From positions 682,001 through 746,000 of the forward strand of contig JAEOAD010002183.1 in assembly GCA_036365145.1 (NCBI GenBank): a stretch of 64,000 bases of DNA, in the 5' to 3' direction. The stretch's first letter is position 1. Each line of letters opens with the position of its first letter. A model generated the notes under the pieces. It was given only the letters and a program-made list of their open reading frames with translations. It made no database searches and was not told where the DNA came from. The position numbers were made by a program, and so were the translations under genes. Positions 48,259 through 59,945 of the stretch are shown here, piece by piece. This DNA comes from Orientallactaga sibirica. Its lineage: Eukaryota; Chordata; Mammalia; Rodentia; Dipodidae.

Positions 48259-48907
48259 AGAGCAAATCTAGATGCATATTGTGGAGAAACTGAATGTTTC
48301 AGGAGAATAGTAACTTCTTTTTCTTTCTCTCCCTTAGAGGCAGCTTCTTTTACTCATTTTTGATAAATGGATCCAGATATGGACAGGCAAGTCTGTATTA
48401 GACTTCCCTGGATTAGCTGAACATCAATATTCCAGATATATCTATTAAACCAGCATTATAGGTCTGGTGTTGGAGCTGACCTAAAGATGTAGCCTTTGCT
48501 AAGGAGCTTAAAAGTTAATCTCTAGGTTCAAAAATTGATCAAGAGTCAAAGACTATGTCTTGGTTTGAGAACTTTTGGACAAGAGCTAACCCAGCCTCTT
48601 TCCATGTCTAAATTTTACAATTCAGATTTGTTACACCTCAGATACAAATTAATCTGTTTTCATGAACTCAGTTTTATGTCTGATACCAACAGATATATAT
48701 GGTTATAGAATAGTGAAACCATTAGTTTGTATGCCACTGATTTGAATTGTAAGTAATATAAACTTGATAAAATTAATCTCACCTCTGATTAGAAGACTCA
48801 ACTGCTCTAATTATTAGCAAGATTGAGATGAATTACTAAAATATTATTCAAGTTAATTACCCAGGAGTTCTTTAAGTGAACCGTTGAAGAAAACAGAATC
48901 TCCTTAC

Positions 48908-49010
48908 CTATTAGCAGAGCTTCCTTCTCTGATTTTAAGCCCTGGCTTCTTTTCTCCATATTATTCTCTCGGTCTTGATTAACCAATGCAACCGTCAACA
49001 CATTGATTTC
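48908..49010 (-). CDS. ENOX1: ENOX1, third-from-last coding exon
   Basis: Minus-strand 103-bp internal exon with acceptor AACTTTGTGTAG above 49010 and donor ATAG|GTAAGGA below 48908. It starts in phase 0 and reads EINVLTVALVNQDRENNMEK then RSQGLKSEKEALLI, leaving one G that combines with GC of the next exon to make glycine. The charged, helix-prone character fits the region before the C-terminal block in ENOX proteins. This is the most 5' ENOX1 exon visible here. The preceding intron is at least 15 kb and runs past the window edge. Confidence 0.88.
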
Positions 49011-49159
49011 CTACACAAAGTTAAAACACACAAGCCATGCATGTGTTAATGTAGATCCCATGCATTTCAAATAAAAACCATCAGATTGTTTAAACTCTAT
49101 AAAAGAAGTCATTGCATCCTTTATAACAGAATATAACATCATACTTTTTTTTACATTTT

Positions 49160-49379
49160 TAAGATATTTTATTTATTTATTTATTTATTTGAGAGAGAGA
49201 GAGGAAGAGGCAAGGAAGAGAGAGAGAAAGAGAGAATGGGTGCGTCAGGGCCTCTAGCCACTGCAAACAAACTCCAGACCCATGTGCTCCCTCATGCATC
49301 TAGCTTATGTGGGGAATTGAACCAGGATCCTTTTGGCTTTGCAGGCAAACGTCTTACTGCTAAGCCATTTCCCCACCCC
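49160..49379 (-). mobile_element. DIP-like tRNA SINE
   Basis: Reverse-orientation copy, (TTTA)n to GCTAAGCCATTTCCCCACCCC. TAACATCATACTTTTTTTTA on the left and TAACATCATAATTTTTTATG on the right show the target-site duplication. It begins about 150 bases upstream of the ENOX1 exon acceptor at 49010. Confidence 0.94.
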
Positions 49380-49871
49380 CTAACATCATAATTTTTTATG
49401 CAACAGTAGAGAAGTAATTCTAAAATCATGACCTAACTTCTGAACTTGGCAAACCAAGCAAGTTCTCGGCAGGAGTTAGAAAATTTGGCACAGGATGTCT
49501 TACATTTTTGTCAAATTTTTCATTAATCTCTGTTTGCTAAGGCATTGTTTGACTATTGCTATCTTAATGTGTTTTATTTCAATATGATGTTTTTCTGGGA
49601 AAGCTTATACTAAGATGATGGTCTAATAATATCATAAGAACAACTTTGATAAACATAGAGGGAAGTAGGACCTATTGATAAGGGGAGACAGAACTGTGGA
49701 TAGGAGTGTTTGCGTTGAGTAAGATAGATTCTCATGCACATTAGGACAAGGTAGATAAAGCAAAGGCTGGGATATTCTTTTTTTAGCAAACTAAAAACAA
49801 GTGAATTATACAAGCTATCCACACATGAAATGCTGGGTTTAGTCTGTTTTTAGTTCTTTCTATAACCCTTT

Positions 49872-50091
49872 TTAAAAAAATAATCTTATTTATTTGCAAG
49901 AGAGAGAGAGAGAGAGAAAAAGAGAGATAAAGAATGGGTACACAAGGGCCTCTAGCCACTGCAAACATACTCCAGATAAATGTGTACTTTATGTATATGA
50001 CTTTATGTTGGTACTGGGGAATCAAACCTGGGCCATCAGGCATTGATTGCAAGCAAGCACCATTAAACTGCTGATCCCTCTCTCCAGTCTT
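49872..50091 (-). mobile_element. DIP-like tRNA SINE, invaded at its end
   Basis: AATAATCTTATTTATTTGCAAG ... CTGATCCCTCTCTCCAGTC. A second SINE is inserted right at its head end. Confidence 0.9.
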
Positions 50092-50330
50092 TTTTTTTTT
50101 TTTTTTTGGAGGGACACAGAGATGGAGAGGCAGAGAGAGAGAATGGGTGCACCAGCAGCCTCTCAGCCTCTGTGAATGAACTCCAGATGCATCTGCCCCC
50201 TTGTGGGCAAGTGCGGCATTGTGCCCTGGCATCATTTTGCATCTGGCTAAACATGGGACCTGGAGATTGGAACCAGTGGTCTTAGGCTTAGCAGGCAGGC
50301 GCCTTAACTGCTAAGCCATCTCTCCAGCCC
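50092..50330 (-). mobile_element. DIP-like tRNA SINE, long subfamily, nested
   Basis: Poly(T), GGAGGGACACAGAGATGGAG, then the long-form middle CCCTTGTGGGCAAGTGCGGCATTGTGCC, ending CTAAGCCATCTCTCCAGCCCC. TCTCTCCAGTCTT occurs on both sides (about 50079-50091 and 50333-50345), showing insertion into the head of the SINE at 49872-50091. Confidence 0.92.
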
Positions 50331-51228
50331 CTTCTCTCCAGTCTTAAAAGACAGATATAAAGATTTAACTCATATCCTGTTAGTTTTAATATCATGACTC
50401 AAAACATAGAGTGATACAATAGAAATTTAATAATCTGCATATACAGAAGAGTATGCTTTCCAGGAAAATTGATCTTCTTGGACGTTGTTCACTAAAATAT
50501 GGTGCTGAAGGGAGATCCAGCATGGTTAAGTAAATGTGCCTTGTGTGCAGAGAAGTACCAGGGTAACAAAGAGAAAACTGTATTTTAGGACAGTGACTTA
50601 ATGAGAACTCTGGAAATCAGTAAGGAAGATTACTGGAATCCTAAATAGCATGAAGAATCAGAGCGCAAAATGTGACTTTAACCCTTGCTCTCCACCCGGG
50701 GAAGAAGGCAAGCAGGAAGGCACCAGTAGCTTCTATCAGAGCAGCAGACTGTCAGTCCTAGCTGCTGCAGAATTCCACAATCCTTATCGATTTCAAGTCC
50801 AGGGTGTGGGGCTGGATGGCTGCTGCAAAGGAGGAAGTCACATTATTTCTTTGCAACCCTGAGATTCCAGGCTGCTACAGCAGTCACAGCAAGAGAAGGG
50901 CATCATGTCTCAATTAAGAGAATTCCCATTAGATTTATAACAGATTTCTCTTATAGGCCAGAGAGAAGGGATGCTATAATCAAAGTCCTAAAATGAAAGA
51001 AAAACCTGCAACCAAGATGACCCAGCAAAACTATTATCAGAAATGAAGGAAAATAAAAGTTTTTTTCTGATAAGTAGAAAATAAGGGAATTCATTAGTCT
51101 AAGACCAACCCAACAAGAAATGCTTAAGGGAATCCTACAATAGAAACAAGAGGATGATAGCTGCCATCTTGAAAATATAGATGTACAAAGAACAGACATG
51201 GAAAGGCAAAGAAAAGAGAATCTTATTT

Positions 51229-51389
51229 ATTTATTTTGCTTTTTCGGTTTTTCAAGGTAGGGTCTCACTCTAGCTTAGGCTGCCCTGGAATTCACTATGT
51301 AGTCTCAGGGTGGCCTCAAACTCTCGGCGATCCTCCTACCTCTGCCTCCTGAGTGCTGGGATTAAAGGCATGCACCACCACACCTGGCT
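51229..51389 (-). mobile_element. B1 SINE, full length
   Basis: TTTCGGTTTTTCAAGGTAGGG ... CTCTGCCTCCTGAGTGCTGGG ... GCACCACCACACCTGGCT, flanked by GAGAATCTTATTT on both sides (51216-51228 and 51390-51402). Confidence 0.94.
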
Positions 51390-51474
51390 GAGAATCTTAT
51401 TTTAACATGACAGAAAACTACATAGCACTACTGGTACAAAACACTGGATCTTAAGCACCTGATGTGACAAAAGG

Positions 51475-51935
51475 CATTATTTTGGCTTTCAGTCTTGAGG
51501 GGAAGCTCCGTGATAGAAGGAGAAACACATCATGAACAGGGGCTAGACATCACCTCTGTCCCAGCAGGCAAGAATCAGCAGTAAGAAAGTGAGACCAACT
51601 ATGACATGGGGGAGCTGCTATAACACCCTTAGCCTACCCCAGACACAAACCTCCTCCAGCAAGCATTCAGAACACATGAGTTTATGGGTGTTGGAGTCCC
51701 TCCTAGGGCCAGCCCAGGAGGGGATGTAGAGTCTCCACTAGGCAGGGGGTGAGAGGTGCTGAGGAGTCAAGACAGACACCGGGAGTAGTGTGAAACCAGC
51801 AGAGGGTGAGCTGCTACAGACTTGTTTATTCAGGGAAGTACAGGGGTTTTTATGGGTTTGGCTGACCAAACATTGTATGGGTTGACTTGTGATCAATGAC
51901 ATATGGGGGACATCTGATTCAAACCACCACAACTA
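51475..51935 (-). mobile_element. MaLR-like LTR fragment interrupted by a younger LTR
   Basis: AGGGGAAGCTCCGTGATAG ... ACAAACCTCCTCCAGCAAGC ... GAACACATGAGTTTATGGG, then after the insert GGGACATCTGATTCAAACCACCACAAC. It resembles the LTR at 11720-12051 and reads on the minus strand. Identification is tentative. Confidence 0.45.
51689..51901 (-). mobile_element. Solo LTR with 6-bp target duplication (probable class II/ERVK type)
   Basis: 213 bases that on the minus strand begin TGTCATTGATCAC and end GGACTCCAACA (TG...CA). They carry a TATA-like CCATAAAAACC and, about 20 bases on, AATAAA in GAATAAACAAG. TATGGG occurs immediately on both sides (51683-51688 and 51902-51907). A 6-bp duplication is typical of ERVK/IAP-type integrations. 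No retroviral coding sequence is present. Confidence 0.62.
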
Positions 51936-52079
51936 CCAAATAACAAAGATAAATAAGAGAAGGGAAAAGGAACAAAGCATTTACAAAATAAGCAGAAGTC
52001 AACAAAATCAGAGGAGGAGATTCATACAAATCAATAATTTTAATTTCAAAAGACTGGCCAAATGGCTCAAAAAAAGAAA

Positions 52080-52680
52080 CAAAGTCAAAGACTGAGACAC
52101 AACTATATGCTGCCAAGATAAATTCATGACACTGGTAAAGATATACATAGACTGAAAGTGAAGGGCTGGAAAAAGATATGCCATACAATGGAAACTGACA
52201 GCAAGCTGGAGGGCTATAGTCATATCACATAAAGCAGACTTTAAATAAAAAAGTAAAAAGAAAAAAGAGGTAAGGTCATCATATATTGATAAAATAATCA
52301 AGTTAGCAAGAAGGCATAACAATTATAAATGTATATGCAGTCACCACTGGACCACCCAGATATATAAATCAAATGTTGTCAGATCTAAAGGGAGAAATAG
52401 GAGAAACAGGCTATACACTAGTGATAAAGTAGGGCTTCAATACCTCAGTTTGCTTAGTGGACAGATCAGACAGAAAATGAACCAAGAAACAAACACTTGG
52501 CTTGAGCCATATTTAGAGCAAATAGGCCTAACAGATATTTACAGAACAATCCACCCAACAGCATCAGAGCACACATTTTTCTCACTACCAAACAAAACAT
52601 CCTCCAGGACAGATTGTATGCAAAGGCCATAAATCAAGCATCCATAAAATTAACAAACAACAACAACAGCACTGAAATCA
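52080..52680 (+). pseudogene. L1 ORF2 endonuclease-region remnant
   Basis: The plus strand carries LEQIGLTDIYRTIHPTASEH then TFFSLPNKTSSRTD, matching the TDIYRTFHP...TFFS...SRIDH block of L1 ORF2p endonuclease. Upstream DNA (TGAAAGTGAAGGGCTGGAAAAAG, AAGAAGGCATAACAATTATAAAT) matches the preceding part. Frameshifts make it inactive. Confidence 0.85.
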
Positions 52681-53040
52681 CATTACTATGACAAAAATGC
52701 ATGAGAAATTCAACTTAAAAGGAGGAAAGATTTATGTTGACTCATGGTGTCAGATGTTTCAGCTCATGGTCATGTGGCCCTGTTGCCTTTGGGTCTGTGA
52801 TGAGGTAAAATCTAAAAGCAGGTAACTGTGATGGAGCCAAGCTGCTTACTCCAACATATCTAGGGTGCAGAAAGGGAGGGGAGAGACTCAGGGTCTCAGT
52901 GTCCCCAAGGGAATACCACTAATACTCTATACTTCTTCAACCAGGTTTTACATATTAAAGGTTCTACTACCTCCCAATAGGCTGGAGACCAAGTCTTCAC
53001 CCTAAGGACCTTTGGAGGACACTTTCAGATCAAAACTTGA
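52681..53040 (-). mobile_element. MaLR-like LTR inserted in L1
   Basis: Read on the minus strand: TGATCTGAAAGTGTCCTCC ... GGTCTCCAGCCTATTGGGAGG ... ATAAATCTTTCCTCCTTTTAAG ... CATAGTAATG. It separates two L1 ORF2 segments, so it postdates the L1. Confidence 0.55.
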
Positions 53041-53240
53041 GCAGTCATATTGAGTGGAGAAAGCTGCAAGCATTTCCTTTAAGATCAGGAAAAAGACAGG
53101 TATCCATTCTAACTGACCTGGCATATTCTTATGAAACAAACAGGAAACGACAGCAAGAAGAAATAGGAACAATGAACTTCATATGGACCCACATAAGTCC
53201 CAGAAGAGTCCTGTTCAATTCTGAGCAAAACCAACTCACT
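53041..53240 (+). pseudogene. L1 ORF2 remnant, later segments
   Basis: HIEWRKLQAFPLRSGKRQ corresponds to the L1 AFPLRSGTRQGCPLSP palm-side block. Then TTCATATGGACCCACATAAG ... GAGCAAAACC matches a further downstream part of ORF2 after a deletion. It is followed by simple repeats. Confidence 0.75.
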
Positions 53241-53242
53241 CA

Positions 53243-53332
53243 CCAACCAACCAACCAACCAACCAACCAACCAACCAACCAATGAACTAATCAAGTAACT
53301 AAGAACAACAACAACAACAACAACAACAACAA
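53243..53332 (+). repeat. (CCAA)n then (CAA)n simple repeats
   Basis: About ten CCAA units to 53283, then about nine CAA/ACA units at 53304-53332, separated by 20 bases. Confidence 0.93.
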
Positions 53333-53599
53333 AATAAAACAAAAACAGGGCAGCATTATTTTGAGATGGCTTCTAGTTGGAAGAAATAATAAAATGTCTT
53401 TGTCATTTTATTCCACCTTAGCTCCTTCATGTGTTCTCTTCTCTGCTTTCTAACACCAAGAAGGGTGGTCTTAGTCAAATTGTTTTTGCTGCCATGTGGT
53501 TCTGCTTAAGCACATGGGTCCAAATAAGCATGGATTGAACCAAAACAAATTCTCCCTCAGGTCATTTCTGTCAGGAGTTTTGTTATGTAGATAAAACAC

Positions 53600-53940
53600 C
53601 AAGTCAATGTCCTTCTATGTTATATGTACAGATGGATTATGATTCAGCCATATAAAGGATGAAGTCTCATTAATCTGCCATATAATATGCATGAGAATAG
53701 AGGTCATTATGTTATGCAAGAAAGACAAATGCCACATGTTCTCACTCATTTGTGAAAACTTAACAACTCAGTCTCATAGAAGAATGGAGTAGAATAGTGT
53801 CCACTAGTGCCTACAAAGGCCCAGAGGAAGCAAACTGGAAATAAACTGCCTAAGAGGTGCCAGCACTGAGATGAGGGTCAACTCTAGTTTCCTAAGGTAG
53901 AGAATGATAATTGACACTTAAGACAATCTAATATATTTCA
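53600..53940 (+). mobile_element. L1 3' end fragment
   Basis: TGGATTATGATTCAGCCATAT ... GAAAGACAAATGCCACATGTTCTCACTCATTTG ... TAGAATGGAG-like run matches the end of L1 ORF2/3' UTR. It may belong to the same old L1 as 52080-53240. Confidence 0.75.
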
Positions 53941-56900
53941 AAATGGCTAGAAGAGTACAGAAACATAAAAATAATTAAATTTAAAGAGGTCAAAGGGCTT
54001 ATTACATTGTTTTGATTAATATGCATTGTATATAAGTATGAAATTACCACAATATACTCCATAGAGATGCATCAATATTTTTTCTCAATGCAAAAAGGAT
54101 GAGTCTCAATGAAAGGCTAGCAAGACTTCACAACACTTTCCATTAAATGGGTGGGAGCTAGAATGTGAAGAACCCAAGTCTCATTTAAAATCTCAAGTAA
54201 AATATAACAACCTCAGCACAACCTAATCAAAAATAGAGCTGAAGTTAACATATATGATTTGCTATTTGTAACTCATGAGTAATTAGAAATTGGTAGGAAA
54301 GAAGGTTCTCCTGGGAAATTGTGGCTAATAATATCAGGAGAGCACTCTGGAGGCTGATTTTAAAGTCAAACTTCCTGATAAAGACTAAGTGATCAAGGCT
54401 GAGTCAGAGGTGATAGTGAAGGGTCATAGTGATGATCACCAGGTGGAAAATCTTAGTTGACTAGAAGGTATGCGGCGTGAACCATGCAGTAGAAATGTCC
54501 CTATGAGGTCATTGTTAAAATGCTTACCTAGCAAGTGAGGCCCTGAATTCAGTTTCCAGTAAACACACACACATGCACACACATGCACGCATGCACACAA
54601 TGTTCCTCATGAGAACAGGGGTCAGAAAGGGTTTGGAGAATGGACTAAAGGTAAACTACCTGGCTATAAAAGTTCATTAGAGGCGAAAGATGATCTTATA
54701 CTTCCAAAAGTTTCCTATGAAGGAAAAACAATCAAGAACCTTAAAGGAGAATAAATCTTAATGTTTATGCAATGGGATGGGGACACTTTATAGAGCATTA
54801 GAGATGGCAAAAGGAATTCTTTATGAGGAGAAATAACATATTGTGTGTTCTGATTAGGCTGTCTCAGTTAGAACAGAGAACGACGGTGAATTCTCTTCAG
54901 CTCTTTGGGTTAGTAGGGTCAAGTAGTCCAATGAGTTCGGTTTGTTCTGTGCCCTAAGGACAAACTGTTACATACACAGGGCTTCCAGGCTTGGGAAGGT
55001 AAGACTGGTGAGCAGAACTCAGGCTGAGGCTGTGTACAAGTCTCTGAAGAGAGGATTAGGAAGAAAGGAGATGGTGACTGCATCATCAAAAATATCAGTC
55101 ATGAACCTTAGAGCTAAGTGGAAATAATATCTTTGAGAGAGGGTGATCTGTTCACAGCCTGAATGATAATTGGGGACAAATGAGATTACTCGAAAGGGTT
55201 TAGCAGACAACAGGCCCACACTAATTGCTAAGACTGAGTGGTATGCTGGGGCCAGCACACAGTTGAGGATCTAAGTTAGTGAGGGAAATGGACTATAGAG
55301 GGCAGACAGCATGTCGGGAACCAACAGGGAATCACAAAAGCACAAGAGACCAAGACCACTGAGGTAGCTGTTAGGCATCTGTACCACATCCAATACTGGT
55401 GTCATAAAGAAGAAGGGACTTTAAGCAGCACCACAACAAATGTTACCGAGTCACTACTGTCTACAAGGGACAATATATAGCCTACCAGCAACTTGCTTTG
55501 ATGGTGCCTTAAGGGTGGACCAATGAACACACAGAGACAAGAAAGAATCCATGGCAATCTCTCTCATTATTGGGCATGTAGTCTATGTTCACCAGTAGTG
55601 GCTATGGACTGGACCCACCTCTCCACATGGTTCCCACTATAGTCCAGCAGACCTGGGCCTGCCACAGGCCTTGGACTCTGCAGAAGCGCCATCCTTTGGG
55701 TGTGTGTTCTGCACAGAGCAGATGTAGCTACTTTCCCAATTCCTCTAGAAGAACTATTAGGTGAAGTGTAAAGGACCCGTTGAAGCTGAATGGATGCTTG
55801 GATTTTATCATGAATTGCCATAAGAATCTCCAAAAGAAAAGACTGTTATTTCTTTTATAGTCACATGGGTGTTTATGGATATGAACTAGACACTTGTATA
55901 CTTTCACTTAGTGAAGTAGACTAACTTGTGACCTCACAAGGATTACCACTGTCTCCATACTCTAGCCTGCTGTGGGTATGATATAAGGTCATACTTAACA
56001 AGACAGGTGAATGCTCTAGTCATACATTTTGCCAATGTTATTCTGAAAGTTAGTATTAAAGTTTCAAGTGCTAGAAGACAGTATAGTAATATTAAAGCAC
56101 TTTAAAAGTGTTGTGCTTTTACCTTCTGCTACTTGTTAAAAAGGGATTGTTTTGTTTTAGTGATTCGTGGATCACTGGTTCCTGAGAAAAATAAAGCTAA
56201 TCTGATTAATCTGTGTTTATAGTAGTATTACGCAATTGAACAAGCAAAGTAAAAGTATTGGTTGTCTATGAAGTACAAAGTAGATATACACAATTATCTA
56301 CAGCCTCATCACTAAATTTTTATAGTATGTAAAAATCACAATTAGCACCTATGTTTATCAAAATAATTCCATCATCATACACAGAGATATCAGTCCTTTG
56401 TTGCATGTAAGCTAAGCTTAGTTTTTTAAAAATTTCAACCAGCCTCACAATACACCTATGCATAAGTAACATGCCTACATATGCTAAGGAACTGTAAGTT
56501 TTTAGGGATATTGAGTCCAAAGGGATAGGGCATGTGCATCCTTACTCAGGGTATAACCAGCAAGTCTCATAAAAGGTCCATGGCAAAGAAATGTCAGCAG
56601 ATAGAAATGGTTCAGAAGTAGGGAGTTCTTGGTGAAGAGATTTGACTTTACATGTACACCTTCACCAGTGAAGAGATTCCAGCATTTTTATCTCTTTATA
56701 ATGATGCTCAAAACCAAATTTGTTTGGTTTTGTGTGTAGAGTTTCAACAGAAGAAATATTTAAGGCATAGAACTAAAACAAGACTGGTGACTTGGTAGAG
56801 GAGAAACATGTTAGAAATGAGAATGTTCTTGGGTGAAAAGGAAAATAGAGAGAGAGATCTACATAAGGGAGATTATGTGGTCAGTTTTAGAAATTTTGAA

Positions 56901-57935
56901 CTCCAGATTTCTATAGAATCTTGTCAAGACAGTTGAGAGGAAGCAGGGTGTATAAGCTTTTAGAATAAAGGTCCTCATCACTCTTTATGAGGCATTTCCC
57001 ACATTTGTAAGTATGGCAAGCATCATTATCTCTGTCTTTTTTCTGGGACAAAAAAAAAAAAAGTTTGCTTGCCCTTGATATAAACAGGGTTGATTCCTTA
57101 AGCTCACTGTTTCTCTCCTGTAATACCAGTCCACATGTGCACAGTCTCTCTCCACGATCATCTATGGGGAGATGCTCAGTATATGCTGATCATGCACGCA
57201 AGTGTGGCAAAGCCAGGATGATGGATATCACATTGAAAACCCCAAAGTGGACACTTGCCAAAACACTTCTGAGAACAATTCTTCAAGGAGATGAATTAGC
57301 CATGATACTGAACATTAAGGGAGAATATTTTCAAGGATAGCAGATGATAAAAGTATGCTTCATCTCTAATTCTGGAAAACCTCTTATGGTAGGACAGATA
57401 ATTGAATTATGCACCACAGATCTCTTTGTTTGTTTTATGGCTGAACTAAAGAATTTCTGTTAAAAGCTGTAACAAAGATCCTAGAAACAATTGGATTTCA
57501 TATTCTCTATTTAGGATGTTCCAAATATCTATTTAATATTTGGGGAACATATTTTCAAGGACATTAAATCATGAATTATGCATAGTTACTGCATTTTTAA
57601 AGGCTTCACTATCCTTATTACTAGTACAGATCTCTGGTAAATGGAAAGAATCTTATCAGAATGAGTTTTAATATTAAAATCATAAAATTATAAAGTCCTT
57701 TTATCCATTTACCCCATTAAAATCCTTTCCCAGATAGATGCTATGTGCCTTGAAAATGAACCATCTGCTATTTGATATGCCTAAAACAATATTTCAGATA
57801 AATAGAGACTTCAAGGTGGAATAGAAGTAAATAAACATAAATTGAGTATAAGTGAAGGTTAGTGGGAACAAATTGTTAATGGTACATGAAGCGATAAAAA
57901 AACACTTTAGAAACAGTAGTAGGATGAAAATATCT
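53941..57935. other. ENOX1 intron, mostly single-copy
   Basis: No L1, B1 or DIP copy is recognisable over about 4 kb; there is a short CA-type run at 54565-54600. A minus-strand 88-codon frame at 55567-55833 and a plus-strand 91-codon frame at 57065-57340 have no family signature I recognise. Confidence 0.5.
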
Positions 57936-58356
57936 CAACATAATAAAGTCTATATGCAGTTAAGTTATTGCAAACATTTTACTAAATGAGGAAAAATTAG
58001 ATATATAGCCTTTAAAATCAGAAACAAGATACAGGTATCATCTTTCTACACTCATTAAATATAGGAATTGAACTCTTAGTAAGAGCAATATGACAAGAGA
58101 AACAAATAAAAGGGATACAAACAAGAAACAAAGTTAAATTATCTCTATTGGATAGATGATATGATCCTATACTTAAAAGACCCTAACGACTCTACCAGAA
58201 AATTCTTAGATCTGATAAACATTTTCATTAAAGTAGCAGGATACAAAATCAATATATAAAAATTGACAACTTTTCTATATATATCAATAATAGACATGTT
58301 CAGAAATAAATCAGGTAAACAATCCCATCCACAGTAGCCTCAAAAATGCTTAGGAA

Positions 58357-58592
58357 GGGCTGGAAAGATGGCTTAGCAGTTAAGGCGCCTGCTTGCGAAG
58401 CCTAATTATGCCTGTTCAAATCTCCAGGTCCCACATTTAGCCAGATGCAAAAAAGTGATGCAAGTGTGCAATGTTGCACATGCGCACAAGGGGGTGCATG
58501 TGTCTGGAGTTTGTTCATAGTAGCTGAGAAGCCCTGGTATGCCCATTCTCTCTCTACCTCTTCCTCTCTGTTTTTCTCTCTCAAATTAAAAA
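58357..58592 (+). mobile_element. DIP-like tRNA SINE, long subfamily
   Basis: GGGCTGGAAAGATGGCTTAGC ... GATGCAAGTGTGCAATGTTGC ... CT-rich block. The flanks AAAAATGCTTAGGAA and AAAAATGCTTAGAAA form the target-site duplication within L1. Confidence 0.94.
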
Positions 58593-59009
58593 AAAAATGC
58601 TTAGAAATATACTAAACCCTAAAATGAAAATTATAACCACTGAGCAAAGAAACTGAGAGAGATGCTAGATGATGGAAAGACCTTCCAGCTTTTCATACTG
58701 TGAAAAATGGCTATTCTGCCAAAAGCAATTTACATATTGAACACAATCACCATCGAGGTTTCAATGGTGTTCTTCACAGAAAAGAAAATATTCTTTTATT
58801 TCATATTGAAGCACAAAATCCCTTATAGCCAAAGCAATCTTTTGCAAGAAAGAACAGTGCTGGTGGATTAATCATGGTTGGTTTCAAGTTATACTACAGA
58901 CCCATCGTAACAGAAACAACATGGTACTGGTGCAAAACAGGCATGTAGAACAATAAGATAGAATAGATGACCCAGAAATAAACCCACACAGCTACTACTG
59001 CCTATTTTT

Positions 59010-59290
59010 ATTTATTTATTTATTTATTTTTAATATTAAAAAAATTTTTAAATTTATTTTTGGAGAGAGAGACAGAGAGAGACAGACAGGGAGACAGATA
59101 GAGATGGGCATGCCAGCAGTCTCTCAGCTGCTGTGAACAAAATCCAGATGTGTGCACCCCCTTGTGGTCAAGTGTGGCATTGCGCCTTTGCATCACTTTG
59201 CATCTGGCTAAACGTGGGACCTGGAGATTGGAACCAGGTTCTTAGGCTTAGCAGGCAGGTGCCTTAACCACTAAGCCATTTCTCCAGCCC
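59010..59290 (-). mobile_element. DIP-like tRNA SINE, long subfamily
   Basis: (TTTA)n, GGAGAGAGAGACAGAG, then the long-form middle CTTGTGGTCAAGTGTGGCATTGCGCC, ending CTAAGCCATTTCTCCAGCCC. CTACTGCCTATTTTT is repeated on both sides. Confidence 0.95.
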
Positions 59291-59759
59291 AACTACTGCC
59301 TATTTTTTGACAAATGTGTTAAAAGCATACACTGGAGAAAAAGATAGCCTCTTCAACAAATGGTTCTGGGAAATCTAAATATTCACAGGTAGGAAAAAGT
59401 AATTAGACCTATATTTACCATCCTGTGTAAAATATAAGATCTGAAACTCTAAAACTGCTAGAGGAAAACATAGACAAAACACTTTCAGATATAGATTTAG
59501 GCCAAAATTTTCTAGAAGATTCAAATAATTAAGGACATAGTGCAAGAATTGAGAAATAAAATTACATGATATTAAAAAGTTTCTGTATGTCAGAGGAAAC
59601 AATTAACAGAGATGACCTACAAAATGGGAGAAAATCTTTACTAGCTATGAGAAAATAATTCTAGAATATATAAAGAACCTAAGAAGTGAATACTAAAGAA
59701 AATAATCTAATCAACAAATAGAGAAGTAAAGTAAATACTTCTCAAAAAATGAAATATAG

Positions 59760-59945
59760 GGGCTGGAGGGATGGCTTAGTGTTTGCCTGCAAAGCCTAAG
59801 GACCCAGGTTTGATTCCCTAGGACCCACGTTAGCCAGATGCACAAGGGGCACACATGTCTGGAGTTCATTTGCAGTGCCTGGAGGCCCTGGCATGCCCAT
59901 TCTCTCTCCCCTGCCCTGTCAAAATAAATAAATAAAAATAATTTT
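59760..59945 (+). mobile_element. DIP-like tRNA SINE, short
   Basis: GGGGCTGGAGGGATGGCTTAG with part of the head deleted (GTGTTTGCCTGC), then GGTTTGATTCCC ... AAATAAATAAAAATA. An exact 16-base target duplication AAAAAATGAAATATAG lies on both sides. Confidence 0.95.

Larger units (their letters stand above)
36827..48907 (-). other. ENOX1: ENOX1 penultimate intron
   Basis: About 12.1 kb between two in-frame ENOX1 exons. It holds two minisatellites (38885-39259 and about 41867-45367), an old B3-like SINE, two B1 copies, one DIP-like SINE and a (CA)15 tract. The stretches 39.3-40.2, 40.35-41.85, 45.4-47.0 and 47.05-48.0 kb look single-copy, with no coding exon I could recognise on either strand. 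Confidence 0.85.

Noticed and set aside
52450..52632. Plus-strand 60-codon ORF as a small gene
   Set aside because: It encodes the L1 ORF2 endonuclease-region block TDIYRTIHP...TFFS and lies within other L1 sequence.
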